Shown here: piece after piece, positions 46,383 to 57,161 of the stretch
How the letters are laid out: each line of letters starts with the position of its first letter
Numbering within the stretch: the stretch's first letter is position 1
From: Paratinospora sagittata
Taxonomy: Eukaryota > Streptophyta > Magnoliopsida > Ranunculales > Menispermaceae
DNA length: 64,000 bases
Assembly: GCA_035771175.1 (NCBI GenBank)
Contig: CM069610.1
Location: forward strand, 27,742,501 to 27,806,500
Direction: 5' to 3'
Notes under the pieces: model-generated
Seen by the model: the letters and a program-made list of their open reading frames with translations, nothing else
Told to the model about the DNA's origin: nothing
Databases searched by the model: none
Translations under genes and position numbers: made by a program

Positions 46383-47478
46383 AAACCTCCTCATTTCTCA
46401 TTCCTCACACCAAATCACCTTCTCTTGTGATTTTTCTTCTCCTTTCCACGCATTCTAAGTTTTTAGTCTTTGAGACTCCCGGTGCGGTGCAACAAAGTTC
46501 TGTTCGGAGGAAAGCGCCAGATCTGAAAGCGGTGCAACAAAGTTCTGTCCGAAGAAAAGCACCAGATCCGAAGGTGGGGAACGAAACATAGGTTTGCGTG
46601 CTTCATAACTTTTATTAAAGTTTACATTCAATTATTATTATGTCTACTATTCATTTACACTGCATTATGTCAATAATGTTTATGACCTGAATGTCCTAAC
46701 TTTGCACGTCGTGATACCGACCCTGATAAGGATCATTAGACGTTGACAAAGTCAGTATAAATGTCAAGAAAAGACCAGACTAGTAGACTAAACTAGTTCA
46801 TGCATTGGCATCATACATATCACCACCTAGGGACGTATATGGTTTATGACTCATAGAATAGTTAGAAGCATTGCTCACTATTCATATTATTTCTCTGGAG
46901 AGGGACGTACATGAGAACTCGGCTACGCCGGGGAGGGACATCAGTACGTGAATCCAGAGCATCGTTCCTGAGGAGGGACGTACAGTGAGAACCTGACTAG
47001 GCCCGGGGAAGGACACCTGTACGTGAACTCAGGCGATGTACGCTCATCAAACCATTAATACGTGACGGTGTCATGCATACATATATATTGATTGATTATG
47101 ATGCTTACATGTGTATTTAAGATATTTGATATTGAAGTATGCTTTATTAATTGTTATACTCATGCACTATTTACCCACTGAGCGCGTTAAGCTCACTCCA
47201 ATATTATCAAATCTTTCACAGGAAATTAGGGTGGATTGGGTGCAGGTTATGGGGCCCACATTTTGTACCCTTTGTATGAATCATTGGGGATTTTGGGAGT
47301 ATGTTCCCTTGACCATTTTATGTACAAAAGTATTCTGAATTATATGAAATCAGATTTGTACTGTGTACTATATTTCCGCTGCGCACTCTGTTATTACCAT
47401 TGTGATTGTTCCAAATGCGCGCCCCGTCCGAGAGTGTACCGCCGGTTTAGGCGCGTCCGGGCGGGGTGTGACATTTAA

Positions 47479-47490
47479 TGGTATCAGAGC
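47479..47490 (+). other. Primer-binding site of family B copy 2 (tRNA-iMet)
   Basis: TGGTATCAGAGC lies five bases after the 5' LTR end. It is a perfect match to the initiator-tRNA-Met complement. Confidence 0.95.
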
Positions 47491-48330
47491 GTACGGTCCA
47501 CGGCCCGCCCAAGTCCACCAAATTAGGGGAAGAAAAATGTTATTAGATATATATATCTCTAGAACTATATATACATACATCAATTATATATAGTTGAGAT
47601 TTGTATTAAATATATATCTAGAAAACTATATGATTTTTATATAGTTTGACTTAAATATACATATAGTCAAAATTTAGTAGAAACTATATGTGTAGTTATT
47701 ATTGAATAGATGTATCTATATACATTAGTGTATATGAGGTACGTATAAAAAAAAAATAAATAAATAAATAAATAAAAATTGAAATTTTTTTTTTTTTTGA
47801 AAAATAAATATTCGAAAAAAAAAAAAATTGAAATTTTTTCTTTTCGAAAAATAAATATTCGGAAAAAACAAAAAAAAACAAAAAAAAACAAAAAAACAAA
47901 AAATAATAATAATAATAATTTATCACTCTATATATATATGACTTTTATATATAGTTAAAATTTGGATTAAAAACACCTATATATGATTTTATATATATAG
48001 TTGCTTTATGAAAACTATATAGTTATGATTAAATATGCCAATACATTTCTATGTGAATACGACATATATGCATCAACTCACTAATGAAGAAAATTTCATG
48101 ATGGCATAAACATCAACATAAACTATATAGTTATGATTAAATATGTCAATACATTTCTATGTGAATACGACATATATGCATCAACTCACTAATGAAGAAA
48201 ATTTCATGATGGCATAAACATCAACAGAAAACTCGAAACTAATGTCTTGCAGACAAGGCATAAATCTTAAAAAATATTAGAAATATATTTTGTGTCTTTC
48301 ACACAAATTTATTTTCCTTTCAGCAAAAGA
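47491..48330 (+). other. Family B leader: AT palindromes, low-complexity tracts, 108-bp duplication
   Basis: This 0.85-kb untranslated leader holds many AACTATATATAGTT-like palindromes (47530-47700 and 47930-48030). It also has A-rich/T-rich low complexity (47740-47920), whose frames give only Phe/Tyr-rich artefacts, and an almost perfect tandem duplication of 108 bp (48013-48120 and 48121-48228). A TTTCCTTTCAG string just before the first ATG resembles a 3' splice site. Confidence 0.7.
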
Positions 48331-49923
48331 ATGACCTCAAGGGAGGGAACAACTTCTACTAGCAGGGAACCAATTTCCACTAGACTAACGGAATTGTCCA
48401 AAAGAGAGATTGTGACCATGAGGAGCATCGACAATAGCGATCTCCGCCTCCGTCCAATCCTTCATGACAAACTCGCAACACTGGATTGGTTAAATATAAC
48501 CAACGTTGAGGGTCAAGTCTCTTACAACTTGGTCAGATCCTTCTATGAAGCCATGACTTACGTGGGACTTCACGGAGATGAGTTCAGCCCTCATTTAGAG
48601 ACAACAATCATGGGAACGACAATTCCTATCAATATCGAGATTATTGCTCGCCTCTTGGAGATTCCGATTGAGGCGAGGATTATTGAACCACATGACCCCC
48701 AGACAGTTGCAGAGATCGCAGAATCTAATGCACAACTGTTCAATTCCCTCGCCAAAGAGCCATACACTCAATCAACATACACCAACCTCCCAAACAATCA
48801 TCTTAAGCCATCTCTTGTCGGCCTCGGAAAGATTGTATACGGCAACATCTTGCCAGAGAGGGGCACTAGGGGCACTATGTCAAGGGCCCAACTCCTTGTG
48901 CTGTATTGCATAGAGAAGAACATAAAAGTCTCTCTACCACACATCATCATCCAACAAATGTTGAGGGTGATTCAAAACCCTTTAAAGAAGGAATTCCTCG
49001 GCTACGGAGTCTTGATTATGAGGATACTTCACGAGGCCAACGTTGACACTTTCGATGGAACGTCAAAGCTGATCACTGAACCAGTTACAGCATCCTCTAT
49101 CTTCAAGACCTATGGCACAAGTGGAGGGGTAACTGACGAAGAGGTATTCGACACGACAATAAGAACTATCGAAAGAATGAGAGACAAGCACGGGTGTTGC
49201 CTTCGCAAATGTCGACGCAAGATGCCTGTCAGAGACGGCCCAAATAATGATTCAAATCCAAATCCTACATCAGACCCAGCCCTGAATACTAATCCAATTG
49301 ATCCACCACTTACTGACGAAGAATTATATGCCACACTAAATTCGTCAATACAAAGTCATGATAGACAAGGTCCACAAGCAAATCCACCAACTTAGAACGT
49401 GCCAACTCAAGGCAACACTTCGTACCAAAGATTTCAAACTTCTGCGGTACAGTATCAGCCAGTTCCACAAGTTGCTGTAAACCAACAACAACAGTACTGG
49501 GCCTCACCAAATCTTGGAGGACCACACATTCCAATGAGCCCATTGTTTCCAACTTTTTCATCTCAAACAAACCGCATTATCCAAGGGGTTCCGGTTAGGG
49601 GATCCCCGCACAATCAATACAACTACGTTCCACCTATGAATCACCCATACAACCAATACTTTCCTCCAATGCCTATGGCCTACCCTTCACCTACGAGACA
49701 ACCAACCCATCAACCACCAATGGGACAACCGACTAACCTACTTGAACGGTTAGATGAAATGGCATCCAATATTGCTGCACTGAAAGAGAGCCACAATCTT
49801 GTATTAACTCGTTTGCAAAACTCCAACGCAGAGCGCGCACACTCTCAACCTTCTGTTAGTAGTCATTCTATACATAACAGTAGATCTCGAAGAAATGGTA
49901 GTAGGCAAGAAGGTCAACATTAA
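48331..49923 (+). CDS. Extra sense ORF upstream of gag in family B (ORF0)
   Basis: ATG at 48331 (the frame opens 39 bp earlier at a non-ATG codon), ending TAA at 49921-49923, about 530 codons with a single in-frame TAG at 49393-49395. The N-terminal 350 residues contain L-D-W-L-N-I-T, L-V-R-S-F-Y-E-A-M and I-M-G-T-T-I-P-I-N-I-E-I-I, then M-S-R-A-Q-L-L-V-L-Y-C-I and G-Y-G-V-L-I-M-R-I-L. The pattern is like the 'putative plant transposon protein' domain known from ORFs of some other plant retroelements. The C-terminal part is Pro/Gln/Tyr-rich with a final coiled-coil stretch (L-L-E-R-L-D-E-M-A-S-N-I-A-A-L-K-E). It is not gag: it has no zinc knuckle, and gag follows separately. A homologous remnant exists in copy 1. 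Function unknown. Confidence 0.75.
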
Positions 49924-50029
49924 TTTCTGGCATTGTACAAATTTTCTTTGACATATATGAATAAAATTGTTTTGTTTAAAGACTATCTTTGGTGGGCTGA
50001 CTTACAACCATTCTTTCTTTTGTATCACT

Positions 50030-50330
50030 AACTTTGGAGTGGTATGGGACACAACAAAATTGGAGGATACTAAATAAAATGTGGAAGTAAGAAAACCCAT
50101 GACCTTGTGTGAAAAGAAACATTTGGAGAAAGTTGCATTACTAATATTATCACTAAGTTTACACGGTATGGGACGAGTAAATTTGGACGATACTATTAGT
50201 GAACTTCTATTCAGCCAATGTTTTTAGAGACCGTGTTCATACAACTTAACTTGGTTTCCACCCTTATTACTGAATTCATGTGGTATGGGACATATGAACT
50301 TGGATAATAATTGAACAGACTAAGAGTAAG
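50030..50330 (+). repeat. Triple direct repeat between ORF0 and gag, copy 2
   Basis: Three blocks of similar sequence (CACTAA-TTT...GGTATGGGAC...TTGGA-ATACT) have GGTATGGGAC at about 50040, 50167 and 50281, so spacing is 115-130 bp. The same three are conserved in copy 1 (37960-38270, reverse). Confidence 0.6.
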
Positions 50331-50712
50331 CGTATGAATGCATAAGATTGCGATAGAACGTTCGCTCAGGATAATTACCGAGGCAAATCTTAGATTTCTT
50401 ATGACTCGTATGGCTTTTCAATAAAACATATATGTATGTTCACAAAGACCACAACAAAATCATTTTTAAATACTTGCAAAGGTTTGTACTTATTATATAA
50501 ACATTCTAACCTTGTTTTTTTTTACACCATGGCCAAACATACGAGTTATATAAGATTCTTTGATTCCTCAACAACACCTTTACACTATACTTAGAAAAAT
50601 AGGTGATTTTACTATTGCAGTACTCTCGAAATTGTTGCTGAGCATATTCTAACATTATACTTGGCTACAGTTCCTAAATCTTGGTTTTCCTTTTCTCTTT
50701 GCCAGTGAGACA

Positions 50713-52020
50713 ATGCAAATCAGGAAGAGAGGAAGGCCACGTGCTGTTCATCCAGCAGTGGAGGCACCTCCTGAGATTCAGGAACCGCCGCCTCCGACAA
50801 CAGCACAGGCCCAACCCACCACTGCCACTACATCTGGGCAGGCAATACCACCCCCACCCGCACCCTTTGCCATGCCTTCAAGCATTGAAACTTTTTTCGC
50901 TGGATTTATTGAGGCGATGAAGGTTACTGTCCAAACTACCGTTCGTGAGACCGCTGCCAGTCAAGTTGCCACAGTTCAACCATCTATAAAATTTGGCTCA
51001 GAAGCTCAAACCGATCAGATTACTAAATACAAGCGGCTACAACCTCTTACTTTCGATGGCACCATTGATCCTGATGAGGTGCAAAAGTGGTTGGATGAGT
51101 CCAAGAAGGCTCTTGATGCAATGGGAGTCGATGAGACTCGTAAAATTCCACTAGCAACCTACCAACTTGTTGGTGCCGCAAACACATGGTGGATTACAGT
51201 GAAAGAAGACCCAAGGGTCAATATAGCCGATATGACTTGGCAACAGTTTGAGTCAATGTTTATTGATGAATATTTTCCAAGCGCGGTGACAAAGCAGAAG
51301 CGCCAGGAATTTGCTAAGTTATATCAGGGCACCATGACCGTCAGAGAATATGCTGGAAAATTTAAAGAATTGTCAGTCTACTCTCTCTCCACAATCTCAA
51401 CGGAGCGAGATAAGGCTGAGAAATTTTATAATGGTCTTCGCCATGACATTCGACAAGCCTTATCGATCTTGGATCTGCAGATTTACAAGGAGGTTGTTGA
51501 CAAGGCCATGAGCTTTGAACAAGAAAAGCTCTTACAGGAACAGAGAATGAATAAGGGCAAACGGCCTGCAACGTTTTCCCAACAAGGCTCGCAACAGGGC
51601 AACAAGAAGAAGCCCTACTACAATCAAAACCAAGCCCTCCCAGCCCCAGTTTCAAAGAATGTGGCCACAACACCTGCGGCTGAACCTTTTAACCCTAACC
51701 ATCAGGGTTTCCGAATTCATGGCCGTGGCGGTCGTTATGGACGAGGTGGCCGTAGTAACGGCAATGGCAGAGGTGGTGGTCGACACCACAATCAGCAAGC
51801 CCAGCAGCATAATCAGAATGGCCAGCAAAAACAATCAGCAGTACAGGCCGACTTGTTTCAACTGCGGCCAGAAGGGCCATGTCAAACATCTTTGTCCGCA
51901 CCTTCAGCAACCTATTCCCGCTATTCCAATCCAACAACCACCACCTGCTGCTAATGCCCAACCCAGGCAGACCCAGCAGAACCAGGGTCAACGGAATCAG
52001 GGCAGAGCTTATGCCATCGC
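50713..52020 (+). pseudogene. Family B copy 2 gag
   Basis: ATG 50713. Pro-rich N-terminus, then the retrotransposon gag domain (W-L-D-E-S-K-K-A-L, N-T-W-W-I-T-V-K, F-E-S-M-F-I-D-E-Y-F-P, Y-Q-G-T-M-T-V-R-E-Y), an Arg/Gly/Gln/Asn-rich linker and an intact knuckle [14 protein letters not shown] (51854-51895). The first frame runs to 51954, but knuckle and pol are in the +1 frame. Comparison with copy 1 places a single-base difference in an A run at 51827-51831. Gag forms the particle in which reverse transcription takes place. Confidence 0.9.
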
Positions 52021-55000
52021 TCACCAACCCCTCCCAGACAATAATGTCGTCGAAGGTACCTTTCCTTTGTTCAATACATTGGTGCATGTTTTGTTTGATT
52101 CAGGTGCTACGCATTCGTTTATATCATCAACATTGGTAAGACATTTAGGCCTGCATCCTGAACCCACAAACATCACACTCCATGTCACATCACCGTTCGG
52201 ATCGGGTACTGACGTGAATTTGCAGTGTTCTCGATGTGAGCTTCGAATGTCCGAACAGATAATATATGCCGATCTTTTTGTGATGGATTTTGATGACTTC
52301 GACATCATCCTCGGCATGGACTGGCTCGCACCACTGAATGCAAAGATCGACTGTATGAACAAGCACGTTCAGTTAACTTTGCCTACAGGTGAGTTTGTCA
52401 AAATTCAGGGAACAAGGAAATGGATACACAAATCAACAGTTGCCCTTCTCAAGTCACAACTTCGAGCGTTGTCTCTTGGCGACGGCAATGAATCGCCAGC
52501 TCTGTACCCTCCTGAAGTACGGGATGTTCCAGTCGTATCTGAATTCCCAACCGTTTTTCTTAATGACCTTCCTGGTCTACCTCCAGTTAGGGAATTCGAT
52601 TTTGAGATCAACCTCATACCTGGGACAGGGCCTATCTCAATTCCACCATACAGAATGTCAAATGTTGAACTGGTCGAATTAGACAAACAACTTAAGGAAT
52701 TAGAGCGTAATGGCTTCATCCGAAAGAGTTCATCACCCTGGGGCGCTCCAGTTCTGTTTGTTCGCAAAAAGGATGGTTCGTTACGACTTTGCATCGATTA
52801 TCGCAAGTTGAATAACGTCACCATCAAGAACAGATATCCGTTGCCCAGGATCGATGACTTATTCGACCAACTTCGAGAAGCCAAATACTTCTCTAAGATT
52901 GATTTACGGTCCGGTTATCACCAACTCCGGATCCGGGAGTCAGACATCACCAAGACGGCGTTCAGAACTCGGTACGGTCATTACGAATTCTTAGTTATGC
53001 CGTTCGGCCTAACAAATGCACCTGCTGCATTCATGGATTTGATGAATCGCATATTCAGGTTATACTTAGACCGGTTCGTGGTGGTTTTTGTCGACGACAT
53101 CTTGATATATTCCTCAACCGAGGAAGACCATAAACTACATTTGAAAATCGTCCTCCAGACCTTACAAAGACACCAACTGTATGCAAAGTTGAGTAAGTGC
53201 GAATTTTGGGCGCAGAGAGTTCAATTCCTCGGCCATGTAGTTTCAGGCAATGGCATTGAGGTCGATCCTTCTAAGGTTGAAGCAGTCTTAAACTGGAAGC
53301 AGCCTACCACTGTTACTCAGATTAGGAGTTTTCTTGGTTTGGCTGGCTATTACAGACGATTCATTAAGGACTTCTCAAAGATTGCTGAACCTATGACCAA
53401 GCTCACTCGAAAAGACGTGCGCTTCATCTGGAATCCCGCCTGTGAAGCATCATTTCAGGAATTGAAGAAACGCCTCACGACGGCACCTGTACTTATCACT
53501 CCAAGAAATGGAATTGGTTTTTCATTATACACCGATGCCTCTCTCCAAGGCTTAGGTGTCGTACTAATGCAAGACGGCCAAGTTGTTGCATATGCCTCCA
53601 GGCAACTGAAGATTCATGAGGGTAATTACCCAACCCATGACTTGGAACTTGCAGCTGTTGTGTTTGCACTTAAATTATGGCGTCATTACCTTTACGGTGA
53701 ACGGTTCGAGGTCTTCTCAGATCACAAGAGTCTTAAGTACATATACACTCAGAGAGACCTAAACCTCCGCCAAAGAAGATGGTTGGAATTCTTGAAAGAC
53801 TATGGCTTCCAACTCCAGTACCATCCCGGAAAGGCCAATGTTGTGGCCGATGCTTTGAGTAGAAAATCTTATGTTGCTTGCACTCTTAACTATGAAATGG
53901 GGAAGTTGGCTACAGAGATGGACAACTTTAACCTCCAGCTGAACGAAGAGGGACCACGCCCACGACTCTCTCAATTGTCCGCTACCTCTGACCTCGTTCG
54001 CAAGATTTCAGCTACTCAAGCCAATGACCCTATGTTAATGGAGAAACGAGCACTTCTACTCAGCGGGCAAGACTTTCCTCATTGGTCAGTCTCTGACGAC
54101 GGAGCCGTTTTCTATAAAAAACGTCTTTGTCTTCCGAACGATCCCGAGGTTCGGAAAGACGTGCTTACTGAGATGCACTGTTAGAGATACGCTATGCATC
54201 CTGGGGGTGACACGATGTACCAGGATGTCAAGCGACAATTCTGGTTTTCTGGAATGAAGAAGGCAATTGCAGACTTCGTTGCTCGATGTCTTGTTTGCCA
54301 GAAAGTTAAGGCAGAACGTAGACTTCCCTCTGGCCTTCTCCAGCCGTTACCTATTGGAGAATGGAAATGGGAGAACATCGCAATGGATTTTGTTACAGCC
54401 TTACCTCGAAATAATAAAGGGCAAGATGCTATCTGGGTTATCATTGACAGACTTACCAAATCTGCACACTTCTTGCCAATAAAGTTCACGGATACTCCCG
54501 CCAAACTTGCAGAACTATATGAAAGAGAGATCGTACGCCTTCATGGCATACCACTCACGATCGTCTCTGATCGAGACCCTCGCTTCACATCAAACTTTTG
54601 GAAAAGCTTCCAAACTAGAATGGGTTCAAAGATCACTATGAGCACAGCCTTCCACCCTCAGACTGATGGGCAGTCAGAACGGCTTATCCAAATCTTAGAA
54701 GACATGCTACGATGCTGCATTTTGGACTTTAATGACGGATGGGCAAAGTATTTACATCTAGCTGAGTTTGCATACAACAACAGCTACCAAACTAGTATCG
54801 GCATGGCACCATACGAGGCTCTCTATGGTCGGCCTTGCAGATCTCCGGTATGCTGGTTAGATATGGCAGACCGACCGCAGTTGGGCCCTGAACTAGTTCA
54901 AGAGACTTTTGAGAAGATCACACTAGTAAAGGAACGACTTCGTGTTGCACAAAGTCGACAGAAGAGCTATGCTGACAAACGGCGACAGCCTCTGGAATTT

Positions 55001-55429
55001 GATAAGGGGGACTTTGTTTTTATACAAGTCCAGCCCACCCGAGGTGTACGCTTTGGGATCAAAGGAAAGCTCTCCCCGCGGTATATCGGTCCATTTCCGA
55101 TCATTGAACGTATTGGCAAACTTGCATATCGTCTGTCCCTTCCATCGTCCATGCCTAAGGTTCATGACGTTTTTCATGTATCTATGCTTCGCAAGTATCG
55201 TCCTGATCCTTCGCATATCATCCCTTTAGTCGAGGTTCGGGTTGAGGAAGGAAATACGTATCAAGAGAAAGCAATACAGATTTTAGATAGAAAAACTCAC
55301 GACCTACGGAGACGTAGCATACCACTTGTGAAAGTGCTCTGGGATCACCACGGCATAGAGGAAGCTACATGGGAACTAGAATCCACAATTAAACAGAAAT
55401 ACCCTGAATTGTTTTCTAGTACCACCTGA
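52021..55429 (+). pseudogene. Family B copy 2 pol (PR-RT-RH-IN-chromodomain), one stop
   Basis: Protease [13 protein letters not shown] (52085-52130). RT with C-I-D-Y-R-K-L-N-N and catalytic F-V-D-D (53088-53099). RNase H Y-T-D-A-S and D-H-K-S-L-K-Y-I. Integrase HHCC with a TAG at 54182-54184 directly after its first His-Cys, then the DDE core (W-V-I-I-D-R, S-D-R-D-P-R-F, T-D-G-Q-S-E-R) and V-H-D-V-F-H-V-S. Chromodomain with Q-I-L-D-R-K and V-K-V-L-W. Stop at 55427-55429. The frame is continuous with the gag knuckle, so the family uses one gag-pol polyprotein. Confidence 0.92.
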
Positions 55430-55650
55430 TGATGTGATACATTGTATTATTTTCACTTATAAATACCAGGATGAAACATTGTTTACACTTATCTTCATAC
55501 ATTGTTTCACTTGAATAACTACGCAGATATCTGAAAATCCTATCAATGGATATCGTGATGCACACACGCCGTGACTCCTTAGCAACCTGCGGCTACTTCG
55601 CAAGCAATACCCCTCATCCATACTTGACTTGATTTCGAGGGCGAAATCCC
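55430..55650 (+). other. Family B 3' untranslated region
   Basis: Non-coding sequence between pol and the polypurine tract. It is conserved in copy 1 (29380-30006, reverse) but shorter here. Confidence 0.5.
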
Positions 55651-55666
55651 TTTAAGGGGGGTAGAG
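55651..55666 (+). other. Polypurine tract of family B copy 2
   Basis: TTTAAGGGGGGTAGAG lies immediately before the 3' LTR start TGTAATACCC. It is the plus-strand primer in reverse transcription. Confidence 0.85.
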
Positions 55667-57156
55667 TGTAATACCCTGTATTTCACAAAAAAAAAAAAAA
55701 AAAAAAAAAACTATTTGAAATTTTTACTATTTGGGCAACGCCCGAACATTCAGGCGCATGCCAGAACGTTCAGGCGCGTGCCAGAACGTTCAGGCGCGTG
55801 ACAGAACGTTCAGGCGCGTGACAGAACGTTCAGGCGCAATGCCAGAACGTTCAGGCGCAATGCCAGAACGTTCAGGCGCAATGCCAGAACGTTCAGGCGC
55901 AATGCCAGAACGTTCAGGCGCAATGCCAGAACGTTCAGGCGCAATGCCAGAACGTTCAGGCACGCCTGCCAGAACGTTCAGGCGCCTGCCAGAACGTTCA
56001 GGCGCCATGCCAGAACGTTCAGGCGCATTGCCAGAACGTTCAGGCGCAAAAATCTCTATATAAGAAACCTCCTCATTTCTCATTCCTCACACCAAATCAC
56101 CTTCTCTTGTGATTTTTCTTCTCCTTTCCACGCATTCTAAGTTTTTAGTCTTTGAGACTCCCGGTGCGGTGCAACAAAGTTCTGTTCGGAGGAAAGTGCC
56201 AGATCTGAAAGCGGTGCAACAAAGTTCTGTCCGAAGAAAAGCACCAGATCCGAAGGTGGGGAACGAAACATAGGTTTGCGTGCTTCATAACTTTTATTAA
56301 AGTTTACATTCAATTATTATTATGTCTACTATTCATTTACACTGCATTATGTCAATAATGTTTATGACCTGAATGTCCTAACTTTGCACGTCGTGATACC
56401 GACCCTGATAAGGATCATTAGACGTTGACAAAGTCAGTATAAATGTCAAGAAAAGACCAGACTAGTAGACTAAACTAGTTCATGCATTGGCATCATACAT
56501 ATCACCACCTAGGGACGTATATGGTTTATGACTCATAGAATAGTTAGAAGCATTGCTCACTATTCATATTATTTCTCTGGAGAGGGACGTACATGAGAAC
56601 TCGGCTACGCCGGGGAGGGACATCAGTACGTGAATCCAGAGCATCGTTCCTGAGGAGGGACGTACAGTGAGAACCTGGCTACGCCCGGGGGAAGGACACC
56701 TGTACGTGAACTCAGGCGATGTACGCTCATCAAACCATTAATACGTGACGGTGTCATGCATACATACATATTGATTGATTATGATGCTTACATGTGTATT
56801 TAAGATATTTGATATTGAAGTATGCTTTATTAATTGTTATACTCATGCACTATTTACCCACTGAGCGCGTTAAGCTCACTCCAATATTATCAAATCTTTC
56901 ACAGGAAATTAGGGTGGACTGGGTGCAGGTTATGGGGCCCACATTTTGTACCCTTTGTATGAATCATTGGGGATTTTGGGAGTATGTTCCCTTGACCATT
57001 TTATGTACAAAAGTATTCTGAATTATATGAAATCAGATTTGTACTGTGTACTATATTTCCGCTGCGCACTCTGTTATTACCATTGTGATTGTTCCAAATG
57101 CGCGCCCCGTCCGAGAGTGTACTGCCGGTTTAGGCGCGTCCGGGCGGGGTGTGACA
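55667..57156 (+). mobile_element. 3' LTR of family B copy 2
   Basis: 1,490 bp, 229 bp longer than the 5' LTR. The whole difference is in the GAACGTTC array. The rest differs by only a few bases (for example CATACATACATA against CATATATATA near 56760). TATA box at 56057-56064. Confidence 0.95.
55738..56047 (+). repeat. LTR minisatellite, 15 units of GAACGTTC
   Basis: Fifteen 20-22 bp units, mostly GCCAGAACGTTCAGGCGCAAT. The first has GAACATTC and the other fourteen have GAACGTTC. It stands directly upstream of the TATA box. The periodic open frames in it (P-E-R-S-G-A-M repeats) follow from the 21-bp period and are not a protein gene. Confidence 0.95.
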
Positions 57157-57161
57157 ATATT

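Larger units (their letters stand above)
46213..47473 (+). mobile_element. 5' LTR of family B copy 2
   Basis: 1,261 bp, TGTAATACCC to GGGGTGTGACA. In order: A-rich tract (46229-46257), four GAACGTTC repeats, TATA box, a duplicated segment of about 48 bp around GGTGCAACAAAGTTCTG (46484-46580), then several GGGACGTAC-type repeats. Apart from the repeat number it matches the 3' LTR almost base for base. Confidence 0.95.
46213..57156 (+). mobile_element. Full-length chromovirus family B, copy 2 (young)
   Basis: 10,944 bp with perfect TSD ATATT (46208-46212 and 57157-57161). LTRs are near-identical apart from minisatellite length. There is an intact PBS and PPT, an extra 530-codon ORF, and a gag-pol frame with only one small frameshift and one stop visible. 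The domain order ends in a chromodomain, indicating a Tekay-like chromovirus. It lies inside the viral RT gene. It is the best reference copy for the family in this window. Confidence 0.95.

Noticed and set aside
47667..47926. Phe/Tyr-rich ORFs on the minus strand
   Set aside because: They are translations of homopolymer A/T runs in the family B leader.
55738..56047. Possible CRISPR-like array
   Set aside because: Units are contiguous with no unique spacers, in a plant retrotransposon LTR.
55731..56083. Long repetitive open frames on both strands (P-E-R-S-G-A-M type)
   Set aside because: They arise only because the minisatellite unit is 21 bp, a multiple of three; they lie in LTR promoter DNA and occur on both strands.
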